Shown here piece after piece: positions 30,255 through 41,530 of a DNA stretch of 64,000 nt. Both the position numbers and the translations under genes were made by a program. Origin of the DNA: Leishmania panamensis (taxonomy: Eukaryota; Euglenozoa; Kinetoplastea; Trypanosomatida; Trypanosomatidae); assembly GCF_000755165.1 (NCBI RefSeq), contig NC_025879.1:705732-769731 (forward strand). Direction: 5' to 3'. The notes under the pieces were generated by a model, which was not told the DNA's origin, made no database searches, and saw nothing but the letters and a program-made list of their open reading frames with translations. Position 1 is the first letter of the stretch, and every line of letters starts with the position of its first letter.

Positions 30255-32627
30255 TTAAAAGTTCAACCAGTCTGGACCGTCGTCGCTTTTACCAGCCTCC
30301 AACTCAGGAGGTGCCGCTGCTGTGTTTGCCGAGAGATGGCCGCTGGCACGGAAGAGTACATCATCCAGGTTTATACCCCCTTGCGTCGGCGCGGCCGCCG
30401 GTCCTACCTGCCTATCATCGGTGCCCACTTCTTCTTCCGCTATTATGTCCTCCTCGACGTCGTCGAGGGCATCGTACGAGCGCGACGGTAGCGGCGCCAT
30501 ATTGGCTTGCACAGGCGCCACATTCAGATCGCCGGCGTCGCTTTCTGCATCCAACCAGGCTGGCGACACAGGATGAGCCACCGCTTCCGTTGCTATTGGG
30601 TGAGTATGTGCTTCGTTCCACTCCCCTGTGTAGTCCACCGCAGGCATTCCGCTTCCCACTGTGTAGTCGATTCCTATCGTGGCGGCGTCATGAGAGCTGG
30701 GCCGTGCGTACATAACCTCATTACCGGTGCGCTGACTCACAGAATGAGTGTTCAACCACGCAGTGACATCGATTTCGCCGTACGCGCTCTCTGGCACTGC
30801 CTGTGCTGCCTCACTAACGAGCGAGTACGCACCAGCTGTCTCATGTAGAGCAGTCGCAGCCGACGTATCCTCATACTGCACCGCCGACGCCGGAAGTCCC
30901 TTTCCAGATGCCTCAGAGTGTGGCAACGGAGCTGCAGACTCTGGATTGCTAGTCAGACTAGCCGCACTGCCGCTGGACGCCTTCTGCAAGTCCTCGACGC
31001 GAGCAAGTCCACTTGCAATAGTATCCAGTTCACAACGCATCTCATCAATACGCTTTTTAAGATACTCCCGCTCGGCGTCATCACTCTTGTTGTGACAATG
31101 CTGGACGTGGGATTTCTGTGTTGATGCGTGGTCCTGCCTCAAGTGAGCATCCTTTGCGCCTCTGACCTCCCCGAACCCTTGCTGCAGCTGCTGCAGCTGT
31201 CTGCGAAGCTCCTGAATACGATGCCTTTTGGCCTGATTAACCAAGTGCAGCTGATGTGTCTCCGCGTGGCTTCCCCCTGCTGCCCATTGGCGACGCTTTT
31301 CCAGCTCCCACATCAGCTCCCCCACCCGCTGCGCTGCGGCATCCCGCACGCGCTGTGCGCTATCGGCGTCACGCAGCGCGTGCTCGCGTCGGCGCTGCGT
31401 CAGCGCGTTCTGAGATCGAACCTCCTCCAGCAGCCGTCGATCGCCGAGACCGGTGTCCAACATTGCGTCGCTCATCACAAGCAGTTTCTCGTTGCAGCGC
31501 ATCTCCAGGTGTGCATCGCGGTGGTCCTCCGTCAATACGGCGATGTCCTGCTTAGCGGCCTTGATAAAATCCTTGTACTTGGAGGCCTTCTTGTAGCGCC
31601 TCACTAGCTCCTTCAGCTCGTCACGGCGCTTGACGAGGTCACGCTGCTCGAGTCGCAGTACCTGCAGCGTGCGATGCGCCATCAGCGACTCCTGCACAAG
31701 ACGCGCGGCGATCTCCTGGTGGCGCCGGAGTGTGCCACCGATAGTCAACGTCGCTGTGCTTTTATGCGACGCCCCGGGGCCACCGATGGTGCGATTGCCA
31801 TCAGAAGTGCTGCCACCTTTAATACATTGTGACAAGCTGGCGTGGTAATGCTCGCGACTGCGCTGAAAGAGCTCTTCCCGCAGGCAGGCGTTCTCCTCCT
31901 GCATCGTGAGAAGCTCCTCAGCAGTTTCCGGGATGCCAGGTCGCTGAAGGCCACAGTGCTCGGCAACCGACACGTTGGTGGACACATACTCGCGCGGAGA
32001 GTCGTCAGGGTAACGGGCCATGCGCGCACACGTGTCGCCAGCACTCCTCTGGTCGGCAGAAAAACGTCCGCTGCGCGAATGGGCTTCGCTCACGCAACCG
32101 TCGGCAAGCCGCTCCTGCTCGTCGAACACTCGATCCGCTGGCAAGGCAGAGCTGTCATCCTCGTACACGGAGTGATACGCGGGGCAAATGCCTTGCTCAG
32201 AGGCTGCGGCATCAGCTCTCGAGTAGGCAGATCTACTGGGACTGAGGTTCTGCTGGGATGGCGACAAGCACGACAACGCTGAGGTCGACAGGGGAGTGGA
32301 TGAAACGCCTTTACCGGTACCTGCCAAGTCTACGGCTCCTTTGGTCGGGCTGTGAAGCACAGAGGAGTTTCGAGAACTGCGTGCACTCCGTGGAGTGTCT
32401 GAGCTGGAGGTAAACGTGGCTGAGTTGCTCGACGCACCCATCGGCATGCTCGCACCGGCGGCTGCATGGCTTCCTGACGCGGATCGCACATCAAACCCAG
32501 CAGTTTCCTTCATGTTCACTGCGTGGTACGGATTGCTCGAGCTGTCGCTCTCGAAGTCGTCCGGAAAGGAGTTGTTCGAGTAGCGCTCGTCGTCGTCAAT
32601 ATCGATTGTTTCGACAGCGGCAGTCAT
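30255..32627 (-). CDS. Coiled-coil protein with acidic disordered N-terminus
   Basis: 790 residues, ATG at 32627. The N-terminus is acidic (MTAAVETIDIDDDERY) followed by a Ser-rich disordered stretch with an NNSFPDDFESDSSS motif of a kind often seen in ciliary and basal-body proteins. Residues about 235-560 are predicted coiled coil by heptad pattern, for example LRLEQRDLVKRRDELKELV and IQELRRQLQQLQQGFGE. The tail is acidic and ends GPDWLNF. No catalytic domain. I cannot assign a family; a cytoskeletal or flagellar role is inference from architecture only. Confidence 0.82.
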   Translation of the reverse strand: MTAAVETIDIDDDERYSNNSFPDDFESDSSSNPYHAVNMKETAGFDVRSASGSHAAAGASMPMGASSNSATFTSSSDTPRSARSSRNSSVLHSPTKGAVDLAGTGKGVSSTPLSTSALSCLSPSQQNLSPSRSAYSRADAAASEQGICPAYHSVYEDDSSALPADRVFDEQERLADGCVSEAHSRSGRFSADQRSAGDTCARMARYPDDSPREYVSTNVSVAEHCGLQRPGIPETAEELLTMQEENACLREELFQRSREHYHASLSQCIKGGSTSDGNRTIGGPGASHKSTATLTIGGTLRRHQEIAARLVQESLMAHRTLQVLRLEQRDLVKRRDELKELVRRYKKASKYKDFIKAAKQDIAVLTEDHRDAHLEMRCNEKLLVMSDAMLDTGLGDRRLLEEVRSQNALTQRRREHALRDADSAQRVRDAAAQRVGELMWELEKRRQWAAGGSHAETHQLHLVNQAKRHRIQELRRQLQQLQQGFGEVRGAKDAHLRQDHASTQKSHVQHCHNKSDDAEREYLKKRIDEMRCELDTIASGLARVEDLQKASSGSAASLTSNPESAAPLPHSEASGKGLPASAVQYEDTSAATALHETAGAYSLVSEAAQAVPESAYGEIDVTAWLNTHSVSQRTGNEVMYARPSSHDAATIGIDYTVGSGMPAVDYTGEWNEAHTHPIATEAVAHPVSPAWLDAESDAGDLNVAPVQANMAPLPSRSYDALDDVEEDIIAEEEVGTDDRQVGPAAAPTQGGINLDDVLFRASGHLSANTAAAPPELEAGKSDDGPDWLNF

Positions 32628-34020
32628 TTTTTTCGGAAGGGGAAGCGGAGAGGACCGAGTAAATGAGCCTAGTAACGATCTTTTGTCTCTTCTCTTGTTG
32701 GGTTATTTGTCTGTGTACGTTGTCAGGGACTCGGAGAGGGTAGAGAAGACCAAAGAGAGACAAGGAGAGGAGAAACAGATTCAAAAATGAGCAGAGAGGT
32801 GCAATACCCACAGCAAAACAGAAACTGCTCAACGATTCGGTAAAAAGAGGAAGTGCTCCAGTCATACAAACCGCACAGCGTGATAGCGGTGATTGTGCCA
32901 TTGATGCATTAGAGTTGGACGATATGATGACGGCATTTGTGGGGGAGGGGAGGGGGGGTGAAAGTGGCGCGAGAGAGGTGAAGAGTAGTGGGGAATGCAA
33001 AAATATTTTGATTTGCAAACAGAGAGAGAGAGGGCGAATGGGTTAGAGAATAAAATAAACGGTCAACCGTGCAGCATGCGCGCCAACGAGAGAGCGGGGC
33101 GCAGATGAGGATAGAGTCGCGGCGCGAAAGCGCGCATACGCGATGAAACGCAAAGGAGATGGACCTCGAGGATAGTCGATAAGAAAGTTGCCTCAGGCCC
33201 ACTGCGGCCAATCTTGGCAAACATGTGGGTAATGACGGGCCTCATATGCTCCATGTAGGTGGAGACGCGTCGTGCAACAGCGACAAGCGCGAATCGCGAG
33301 GTGTTCCGACGCCCACGAAGACGAGTGAAGCTCTCCTTTTTTTTTGTTTTTTCGAATGGTCGTAACTTTTGTTTTGTTTCCGCTTCTGCAGAGGAACCCG
33401 CTGGAAAAAAAAAAGAAAAAATGGGGAGGGCTCAGCGCACAAAATGAGGCTAGAATACATAACTGACCACGCAGAGAGAGAGGTGAGAGGTGAGAGGTGA
33501 GAGGTGAGAGCGCGCAGGGATAGAGAGAGCACCAACAGCGCCTGTCCCACACAGGCAACAGACGCATGCCGAAAGTAAATCGCAGCGCATGAAAAGAGCA
33601 CAAGAGGAACAATAACTTTTTAAAGAGCATACATGCAAGGGCTATGCGCGGCGTTTGTGCTACACCTACCCGCGCACACAGACGCACCCGTATACGGTTC
33701 GCCCCGCCCCAATTCTACATGGCTGCTCGATAAAGCTGCTTTTCGTCTCACTGAAGCTGGTTTCCGTACCCTCTCCAGCGACCAAAGTAATCGACGCCGT
33801 CCCAAGGATCAACGACATGAACACAAAAGCCACCACCACCACGACACACGCCGACTTCTTTCTTCAAAAGAGCGCACACATCGGTACACAGAGAGCTACG
33901 GCGGAGGAGAGTGAAGCTGTGACCACGCTGTGCAAGCCACTGGGAGTTTGGCGGATGCTGCCCACAGAAAAGACATTGGATAAAGAGAAAAACAGAACAC
34001 AAACAACAACGCAAACGGCG
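32628..34020. other. Intergenic spacer with heptamer repeat
   Basis: No gene seen. The GAGGTGA heptamer is repeated about four to five times at 33480-33510. Confidence 0.6.
33480..33510. repeat. GAGGTGA heptamer tandem repeat
   Basis: Four to five perfect head-to-tail copies of the heptamer. Confidence 0.85.
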
Positions 34021-34992
34021 CTAGTCGGCATCCAATATACGGCCAATCTCCGTCTTCTGCTCCGCAGTCAAAAAGCTTGGGAACTTTGTGGTGAACTCGA
34101 TGACGAGGTCGCCGCGTGGAGCGTCAACACCGCCGTGGTTCGGCAAACCTTCACCAGCGATGCGCGTGCGGTAGGTGGGGTCCACAATTTCGTCAATCAA
34201 GATGGACAGCTCACGGCCTTCCATCGTGTGCACCGTCACAGTGGTGCCGCAGAGAGCATCGCGCAGGGAGATGGTTGCCTTAGTGACCAGGTCGTCGCCC
34301 TCCCGACGAAACCTTGTGTGCTGCATGACGTTCACCACTATGACAACATCACCACGCGCGCATCCGAGGCAGGTGTTGCCACGTCCCTCGACAGTGAAAT
34401 GGTCGCCCGTCTTCGCACCTTTCTCTACACGCACCTCGTAGGACTCCTCCGTTACGGTCGCCGCAGCATCAAGTGCGGGCATGCCAGCATGCGACGCACT
34501 CCACGTGGCCCGGCGCGTGGCGCCATAAAATACGTCCTCGAGCGTCACCGGCAGCAGTACCTCGATTGACGGGCACTTGGGCGGGTTCGGCGGCATGCCA
34601 GTAACGGCGCTAAAGAAGTCATGCTGGTTGCTCTTCACCCCGTCAATGCGACCTATCACCTGAAACGGGTTGTCAACCCCAAAGAAGCGGGTGAAGACAG
34701 CGTTGGGATCGATTAAGTCAAGGTTGATACCGCCCGGCACCCCTTGTTGACCGGTGCCACCATGGCGGACGCCTTCCTCTCCGTAGATATCATAGATGGC
34801 GCGCGTCTTCGGATCCGAGAGCACAGTGTACGCCTGCGCCGCCATCGTAAAATTGCGCTGCACCGTCTCTTGGTCGGCATTGTTGGAATGACACTGCGGG
34901 TTGTAAGCAAGTGCATACCGGCGATAGGCCTTGGCCACATCGTCATCGCCCGACTGCCGGTTGAGGCCCAGAAACTCGTAGTAGTCGATCAT
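34021..34992 (-). CDS. DNAJB13 / radial spoke protein 16-like J protein without HPD
   Basis: 323 residues from the ATG at 34992 (MIDYYEFLGLNRQSGDDD); four codons upstream the frame has only a GTG. Residues 1-70 are a J domain with VAKAYRRYALAYNPQ, where the Hsp70-stimulating HPD triad is replaced by NPQ. YGEEGVRHGG and FFGVDNPF follow. Type II CTD1/CTD2 domains come next (LPVTLEDVFYGATRR, DLVTKATISLRDALCGTTV, RIAGEGLPNHGG, GDLVIEFTTKFPSFLT) with no zinc finger. This order and length match DNAJB13, the radial spoke RSP16 protein, whose human form also lacks a normal HPD. Likely role: structural or assembly component of flagellar radial spokes rather than an Hsp70 activator. A general cytosolic DnaJB protein is the alternative. 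Confidence 0.83.
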   Translation of the reverse strand: MIDYYEFLGLNRQSGDDDVAKAYRRYALAYNPQCHSNNADQETVQRNFTMAAQAYTVLSDPKTRAIYDIYGEEGVRHGGTGQQGVPGGINLDLIDPNAVFTRFFGVDNPFQVIGRIDGVKSNQHDFFSAVTGMPPNPPKCPSIEVLLPVTLEDVFYGATRRATWSASHAGMPALDAAATVTEESYEVRVEKGAKTGDHFTVEGRGNTCLGCARGDVVIVVNVMQHTRFRREGDDLVTKATISLRDALCGTTVTVHTMEGRELSILIDEIVDPTYRTRIAGEGLPNHGGVDAPRGDLVIEFTTKFPSFLTAEQKTEIGRILDAD

Positions 34993-37461
34993 CTCAGAGC
35001 ACACGAGGAGAGAGGGGCTGAGAGCTATTTCTAACGGTTGGCTTCGATTGCTTTGCTGTGGCGCGCTATGGGGAGTATTGGCTATGAAGCCTTCGATATC
35101 GGCCGGGGCGCAGTGCTGAATTGATGCGTACGTCCCAGCGATGATGCAACATTACGAGAGCAGCAGCGAAGCACGCAGCGGCAGAAGTTGGGGAAGGACG
35201 AACGCAGGAGAATGCGGTAGAGGAGGTAAGAGAAGAGAGGACATCAGATGTACACAAAACGTGTGGTGAGAGAAAGAGAGAGACAAAAAAAAAAGATACG
35301 CTGCTAAAGGAGACGAGCAACTTCTCCTGGTTGTGAAAAGGAAAAAAAGACGCGCACCGTATGCAGTACACATTTCTGCGCGCAATGAGGAGATGAGCCA
35401 GCGAAGATACTCGTGTCGTGCACGGCAGTCCAATGAGCACCAAAAGCTGAATTGCTGAGAAAACGACGGCTCTCTCTCTCTCGCTTCCCCTCACAAGGCA
35501 TAGAAAAAGTGCATCATGGGGTACTGTCTGTGAAGTGTGTTCTTCGCCCATGTTGCAAACTTCTGTTTTGGGGGGGCAGGGGGGAGGCTGCTGTTGCCTC
35601 TTCGCTGACAACCGCGGGTCCGTGCGAGGTGAAGTGGAGCACAGATGTGCGGAACGCCATCACAGACAAGAGGAACAAGCCTACTTTTTTCGTCAACGTA
35701 GGTAAACAAACGTTATGCGGTGCCTCTGCCTTTTTTTTTTCGCTTTTAAAAGTATCCTTTTTCCTTCGTTTGTTGGCCGTCATGCACAGTTAAAAAGTAG
35801 CATAAGGCAAAGCTAGCAACAAAGCGAAGTGCGGTAAGTCAAAAAGCGCCTCTTTTCGTGTTGCGTGTTTGTTTGCTTGCCTGCCCTTCTTCCCCTGCTC
35901 GCTCTACGCCACGCTTTGCCAGCTCACTCGCAGCTTAGACGCGACAAGCCACTCTAAAACACACACGTACGCAGTCCGTTAAGTGCGTGCATGTGCAAAG
36001 ATGAAGTCATTGAAACAAAAAAAATGTACACACAAAGGGAACAAGAAGAACGGAAAACAGCATCGAGGGCGTCCGTGTAAAACGAAAACTACAAAGCTGC
36101 GGTAACAGACGAAATGAAAAGGGAAGACGAGAGAGGCTTCAGCCCGAACAGTACCGTACAACACACACAAAGAAAAAGGGAAGGGAGGAGCCGAGTGCCA
36201 CACAGCGAGAGACCAAAGCTCAAGCGCGCTACTACACAGAAATGCGAGAAGAATACAGTACGGTCAGTAGAACGCCACCAGAAAAGATCAGATGAAACTC
36301 GAAAAGGAGCTATTTATATAATCAAGAGAGGGCGAAAGCCTCATCCCAAGAGAAGAAGAGGTAAGGAGGCGGTTGTGTGTGAGCGCGTGAGTGCGTCGAG
36401 GTGTTTACCCGAAAGGAAGTGCTGATATACATACTACTGTCGGCAAAGGCTCGAACAGGCAACCTCCGCATGAACGCCACTATGTAAGGGGAAGAAAAAA
36501 AGGAAGCGCAACAGGGTACAAGCGATTGTTTAACGAAGCACAAGGAATGCAGTAGCCCGCTGCACAGCGATGTCGCGTCAAGCAGATAGCAAATACCAAG
36601 GTGAGCAGCAGAGGAGAGGCAGCGAGACGAGGCACCTTTTTGTGCATTACTCTGAAGAGGAAAAGGAGAGGCGCGTTATGTGTAGACGCGTGTGACCTGC
36701 CATGGACGAGCCCAAAGACGACCAAAGACATGTGCACAGAGGGATATGAAACCAGGACACAACAAGAAGACGTCAAACGTCTCGGCAACCCATTCAAGAG
36801 GAGAAGTAAGGCACACCCGAATGAGGATTGGAGGATAATAACAAAGGAGCTAAAACAAAGACTGGCAGTCGAACAGACACCAGAAAAGGGCTGGAAGTAA
36901 GCACCAGAGAAAGAGACGCACGTGAAGTGCAGAGGTGAGGTAGAATGAGTGAGAGGGATCGCCTCTAACCTCTTTTCTACGTCCGCTTGTTCGTACGGGC
37001 ACTGTTTTCTCTCATTGAACAACAGCGAGGATGAAGGGGGAAAGGGAAAGAGTTGCAACGACAGCAGCAGCAACCGACGCCTATCAAGGCGTGACTAGCG
37101 AGAGAGGGGGAAAGGCAGGGGCCGAGAGGGAAAAGGTGTAAACAAAAGAGAACAAAAAACTTCAGATGCCGTTGAGAAGAAAACAGAGAGCGTTAGCGAG
37201 TGGAGCCTACACACAAGGCGTACCACACACAGACACATGAAGCACAGACGATTGTAGGGCGCCAGCCTGCATCCCATGACAGTAAGCTAGTAAAAGACAA
37301 TTATGAAAAAAAAGGAAAGAGGAAAAATAAAAGAGAGAGAGGGGAAGGGAACACCAAGAGATCATGTGGATAAGAGAATAGACTTAGTACGCTCACACTC
37401 TGCAGAGAGCACCCACACACACACATGATAAGACGCAAGCACGCGGAGGCACACAGGGCAG
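34993..37461. other. Intergenic spacer
   Basis: About 2.5 kb with no believable gene. Minus-strand frames at 35611-35066 and 37073-36480 are pyrimidine-driven (Leu, Ser, Phe, Cys) and not protein-like. Confidence 0.6.
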
Positions 37462-37689
37462 TCAGAGAGTTCCTCCGATAAGCTCAGATGCGGTTAAAGT
37501 ACCTTTTCGCTCAAGCGAACCGCTAAGCGCCAGTACCTGTCGCCCAGTGCTACTCTTTTTACTGCCATCGCTACGTTCAGTCCTACTGAACCAGTCAGTG
37601 TACCCACCAGGTTCTTCTTGTCCAGCACCTCTCAGTAGTGTGCCACGGAAAGGGTGGTGGCGCGCTGCAGGCGCAGCTGACACACTTTT
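37462..37689 (-). other. Open in-frame extension beyond the stop of the 450-aa gene
   Basis: After the TAA at 37690-37692 the same frame stays open for another 75 codons to a stop at 37462. The extension (for example GYTDWFSRTERSDGSKK) has balanced, protein-like composition unlike the surrounding spacer. It may be a recently lost C-terminus or stop-codon readthrough, or chance. Confidence 0.35.
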
Positions 37690-39042
37690 TTAGGAATCAT
37701 TTTTTTTGCTCTTCGTGCGTGTCTTCTTGGCGGGCACAGGCGCCCGCTCATGGTTTCCATTCTTGCTTGCTGCCGGCATGTTCTTCGTCGGCCCAGCGCT
37801 GACGGAGGGGCGACTGACCGTTATGCTGCTTCGACGCGATTTCAAAGTGCCCCCTCCATGCTTCGACAGCATGGAGGGCGCAGACCATGCTACACCACGT
37901 TGGCGATCGGACAGCATGATCGGATCCAAGCACGAGATAAAGGACCGCTGCAGCTGCGTCGTACCACTTGGACCCTTTGGCGAGTGGATAACCATGGCCT
38001 TGTACTTTGACTGCAAAGACATGTTCACGCGTGAGGCACGAAGTCTGGTGGTACTCACAGTGTGTGACGACTGTGTCTTCGCCTCCGCCAGGTCAACTTG
38101 GTCGAGGGTGCTGGCTGAGGTTGGGGTGTTACCGACGGGCCTTCCGCCGCAAGCACGCAGGAGCGCCACGTAGAGCGCCTCGTGGTGAACAACCAGATTC
38201 ACAGAATGGCCGTAGGACGCCATGATGAACTTGGGGTGGCGCAAGAAGCAGACAGCCAGAGACCGCAGCGCAGTGACGAAGTCGTACTGCCACTGCTGAG
38301 TAGAGATCTCAGCGCTGTGGGTCGAAAGGAACTGACGGAAGCGCGCCAAGTCGCGGACAGCCTCGCCGTCGTGCAGCAGGACTTGAAGCACGACCACAGC
38401 ATCGCGCACCATCTCTTCACACTCAGTTGGTCCTCTGTTTGCCAGCGAGAAAAGCTGCACCATCTGCACAATCTCCTCCTCCGCGAAGCTGGCGAAGGAC
38501 TCGCCAATAATGCGCCGAAAAGCATGGTCAGCGGCGAGCACCTGCCCCGAGAAGTCCATTAAGTGCTGGCCACGGGAGCGACGACTCGACGACAGCAACA
38601 CCTTCCCCTCGACGCGGCCCTTCGAGGCGCCACTCGCCTTGTGTATGTGGATTGCTTCAGAGACGCCGAGAAGCAGCATTTCCAGTCGCGTGCGAATCCG
38701 CTCGAGTGAAACAAGGCTGGAGTGCATGAGCACCGTCTCCTCGTCCATGGTCCACAGAATCGGCAGACTATCAACACAGGCGTACGGTGCATCGTCCACT
38801 TTCACCTCCAGATAGGGAGACAGCTCATCCTCTTCGGTGCTGCCGTCGCTGTCCACGTGTACCCCATTTCGCTCAACCGACGACGCGATCTTCTCCGTGT
38901 CATGCTTTAACTGTGAAGCACACTGTTGTGCAGCGTGACCCGACTTGTCGCTGGCCTCACCTTTGTATGGTGTTGTGTTCTCGTAGACGTCCGCTTGGTT
39001 CTCCACTGGCACAATGTCAACCTGTGGCTTGTGTGGCTGCAT
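37690..39042 (-). CDS. Hypothetical protein with helical core and basic tail
   Basis: 450 residues, ATG at 39042 (MQPHKPQVDIVPVENQ). Acidic N-terminal ~110 residues, then a helical region about 110-300 (LERIRTRLEMLLLGVSEAI, EMVRDAVVVLQVLLHDGEAV, FVTALRSLAVCFLRHPKF), then a Ser/Thr/Lys-rich basic tail ending AKKTRTKSKKNDS. The stop follows an A8 run. No family recognised, no membrane span. The frame remains open after the stop (see 37462-37689). Confidence 0.78.
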   Translation of the reverse strand: MQPHKPQVDIVPVENQADVYENTTPYKGEASDKSGHAAQQCASQLKHDTEKIASSVERNGVHVDSDGSTEEDELSPYLEVKVDDAPYACVDSLPILWTMDEETVLMHSSLVSLERIRTRLEMLLLGVSEAIHIHKASGASKGRVEGKVLLSSSRRSRGQHLMDFSGQVLAADHAFRRIIGESFASFAEEEIVQMVQLFSLANRGPTECEEMVRDAVVVLQVLLHDGEAVRDLARFRQFLSTHSAEISTQQWQYDFVTALRSLAVCFLRHPKFIMASYGHSVNLVVHHEALYVALLRACGGRPVGNTPTSASTLDQVDLAEAKTQSSHTVSTTRLRASRVNMSLQSKYKAMVIHSPKGPSGTTQLQRSFISCLDPIMLSDRQRGVAWSAPSMLSKHGGGTLKSRRSSITVSRPSVSAGPTKNMPAASKNGNHERAPVPAKKTRTKSKKNDS

Positions 39043-41530
39043 GTTGTCGGCCAGCAGGATAACTATGCGTAATGGGATAGGTGGAGTCTTGCCTACGCGA
39101 CTTATCTTCGTACCACTGGGTAAATTGATCGACGCTTACAGAGATGGAAAATTGTACAACACAAAGGATTCACGTGACTGCAGACGTACGCACACAGGAT
39201 TGCACACTGGGGGAGACAGAGCGAAAGGAAAAGCCGCTTGTCGAGGATGAGGGGTGTGGAGAGAAGACGAGTCTGTTTCTCGACCTTCTATACCGAGGGG
39301 GGGGGGCTGGGGAAGAGGAGGTCGCAATGCGAAGTCAAGGAAGAAGGGAGGAGAAACTTTACACAAGAAGGAGGGGGCACAGTCAATTGGCGATCGCAAT
39401 CGTTCAGGCCTTTTGCGTAGGTTTCCGTCACAGCGATACTTCGTAGAGGTGGCAAAGGAAAGAGTTCACGAAAGACAGAGAGGGCTAAGAATGAGAGAGA
39501 AGAATGGACTTGAAGCAATAACGAGAAACAGCGAGGTAAATACTGATAAAGGGCTCACCGGTTTACCAGAAGAAATGCGGATCAGGTGTGGAAGGAGGCA
39601 TAGAGGGGGGGGTGCAGTGCTATCCATACCGTAGAACATGAGGAACAAAAAAAAACGAGGTAAAGTGAGAGTGGGAGATGGCGGCGCGTGCATTGGAGAG
39701 GGGCAACTTGAGAAAGAGAAAAGCACACGGAGACAGTCGCGAGAAAACTGAGCCTCCTGCCACTGCACACGTGAAGCAGTGCGCGTTCTGTGGTTGAAAC
39801 AGCAAGAATGAGCAACGAGCCCCCGCTGCCGCCGCCGCGGGTCTATGACTATGTGGAACCCTCATCCACTGTCATGCAAACTCCGCGTACCGGATGCGCT
39901 CTATCGCCCTTTTCTCTGGAGGCCCCATTACAGGAAGCAGCGGACACCAACCCCTGCCCCCATCGAAACAGTCCAACGCACCATCGAACGCCACTGGAGT
40001 CTCGTCAGGAGAGTGAAGGTGAGCAAGAGAAGCTCATGTGTTAATGCAGAATCCATGTTGATCGGCGCTTTCCATCTCGGACGCGGCTCCTTAACATTAC
40101 TTCTTTCGTGTTGTACTACATTCGCTCTCTGCCATGCAGCACATGAGTCCCAGCACCGCCTCAGACACCACTCCGCCCGCCGCCACGTCCTGCAGGGGCC
40201 CATCGCGTCCCGCAAAGCAGCCGTGGACACACGCGCCACAGCAACGCGCCGACTCGGCCACCTCACAGCACAGCCCCAGCCTCCTTCACTACACCGCCCA
40301 CCCCCTTCGCCGGCCGCCACGCCGTGCACCCCTCGGAACGACACTCGGCCTCCCCACGCCAGCGGGCAGCGAGGGCCGGGTGAGGGGCGGGCGACTCACG
40401 CTGGCACACCCTGCACACCACGCAGGGGCCACAGACGCCTTCACGGTCGCCGGCCGCTCCGACGCAGCGCAGCCCACGACCTGGCCGCCAACACCAGCAG
40501 CGATGCACCACTCCGGCCCCGCCCTGCACCGTGGGTGCGTGACCCTGTCAGCACCAGAAGTGGCTCGGTATTGGCAGGGAGACGGGGTGGGGGGCTGCAT
40601 CGCTTCTCTCCACACACACAGAGTACGGGAGGGGGGGGGGCACTGCACCCTGATGACGCCACGCACTGTGGGTGTGCCCCGGCTGCAGGGCTTCAGGGCA
40701 GTACTAATTTTACACAAGCATGCGTCCTCCCTCCACATCCCTCATCAACGAACCACGGCAGGCAACGAAGGTATCTACTGCACGAGAGGGAAGTCCGTAC
40801 GGAAGAGCTGAAGAGGTCCACCTTTGCGGTTTTTGTCGTCCCTCAAGGGCTTCGATAATTTGCATTATTCAGAGGTCTCATGCACACACGCACACAGCCA
40901 CACATTGCGGCGGTAATGAAAGGGAATACGAGTCAGTAAAATGGAATAAGAGAGAAGCACAGCACACCACAAAACTTACTTGGAGACCTACAACTACGCA
41001 CGCGCACAGAAATACAACGCCGTCCTCCCGGTATTTCATAGACAACAACAAAAAGTCACATAGTTCCCTGTAAGACGCTGCTTTCTCATTTTCTTTCTCT
41101 CGTTGCCACGCCCTCTAGGAACAGGGGAAGTTCAGATCACTGGCACTCAGCCATGGAAAGGGGAAGAAGTCCAGACTCACACGCTCGCAAACATTCCACA
41201 GAGAGCTGGCGAGAGACTGAGCTGCAACCAGAAACGAAGAAAACGACGAATAAAAAAAGGAGACAAACTACTGGAGTAGGAGTACGTTCGAAAAGCAACG
41301 ACATCAGCTCCTGCCGATATCAGCTTCACCAAAGATTCACAAAGCGCGCACATGCACAAACGCAGCGCTACGCTCGCACAATCACCTGCCGTGTGACGAT
41401 GAGTGTTAGTATGCGACACAGTTGCTCATTCCTGCACTCTTCAAAGAAAAAACAAGACAGATAAAATCCATGTCGCCAATCCTCGTCCTTGTATGGGCTC
41501 GTTTACATGCACTCATAGGAGCCTCTCGTC
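39043..41530. other. Intergenic with SIDER copy E
   Basis: No gene seen outside the SIDER. 39250-39760 is purine-rich on the plus strand, as expected for the splice-acceptor region upstream of a minus-strand gene's mRNA. Confidence 0.6.
40124..40688 (-). mobile_element. SIDER-like retroposon, copy E
   Basis: Complete copy ending in CCCCGGCTGCAG like copy D, with GAGACGGGG in place of GAGGCGGGG as in F and G. It starts CGCTCTCTGCC rather than with the C/D lead-in. Located about 840 bases beyond the acyltransferase stop, sense to that gene. Confidence 0.88.

Noticed and set aside
33655..34569. 304-codon plus-strand frame
   Set aside because: Antisense shadow of the DNAJB13-like gene, opposite to the transcription unit.
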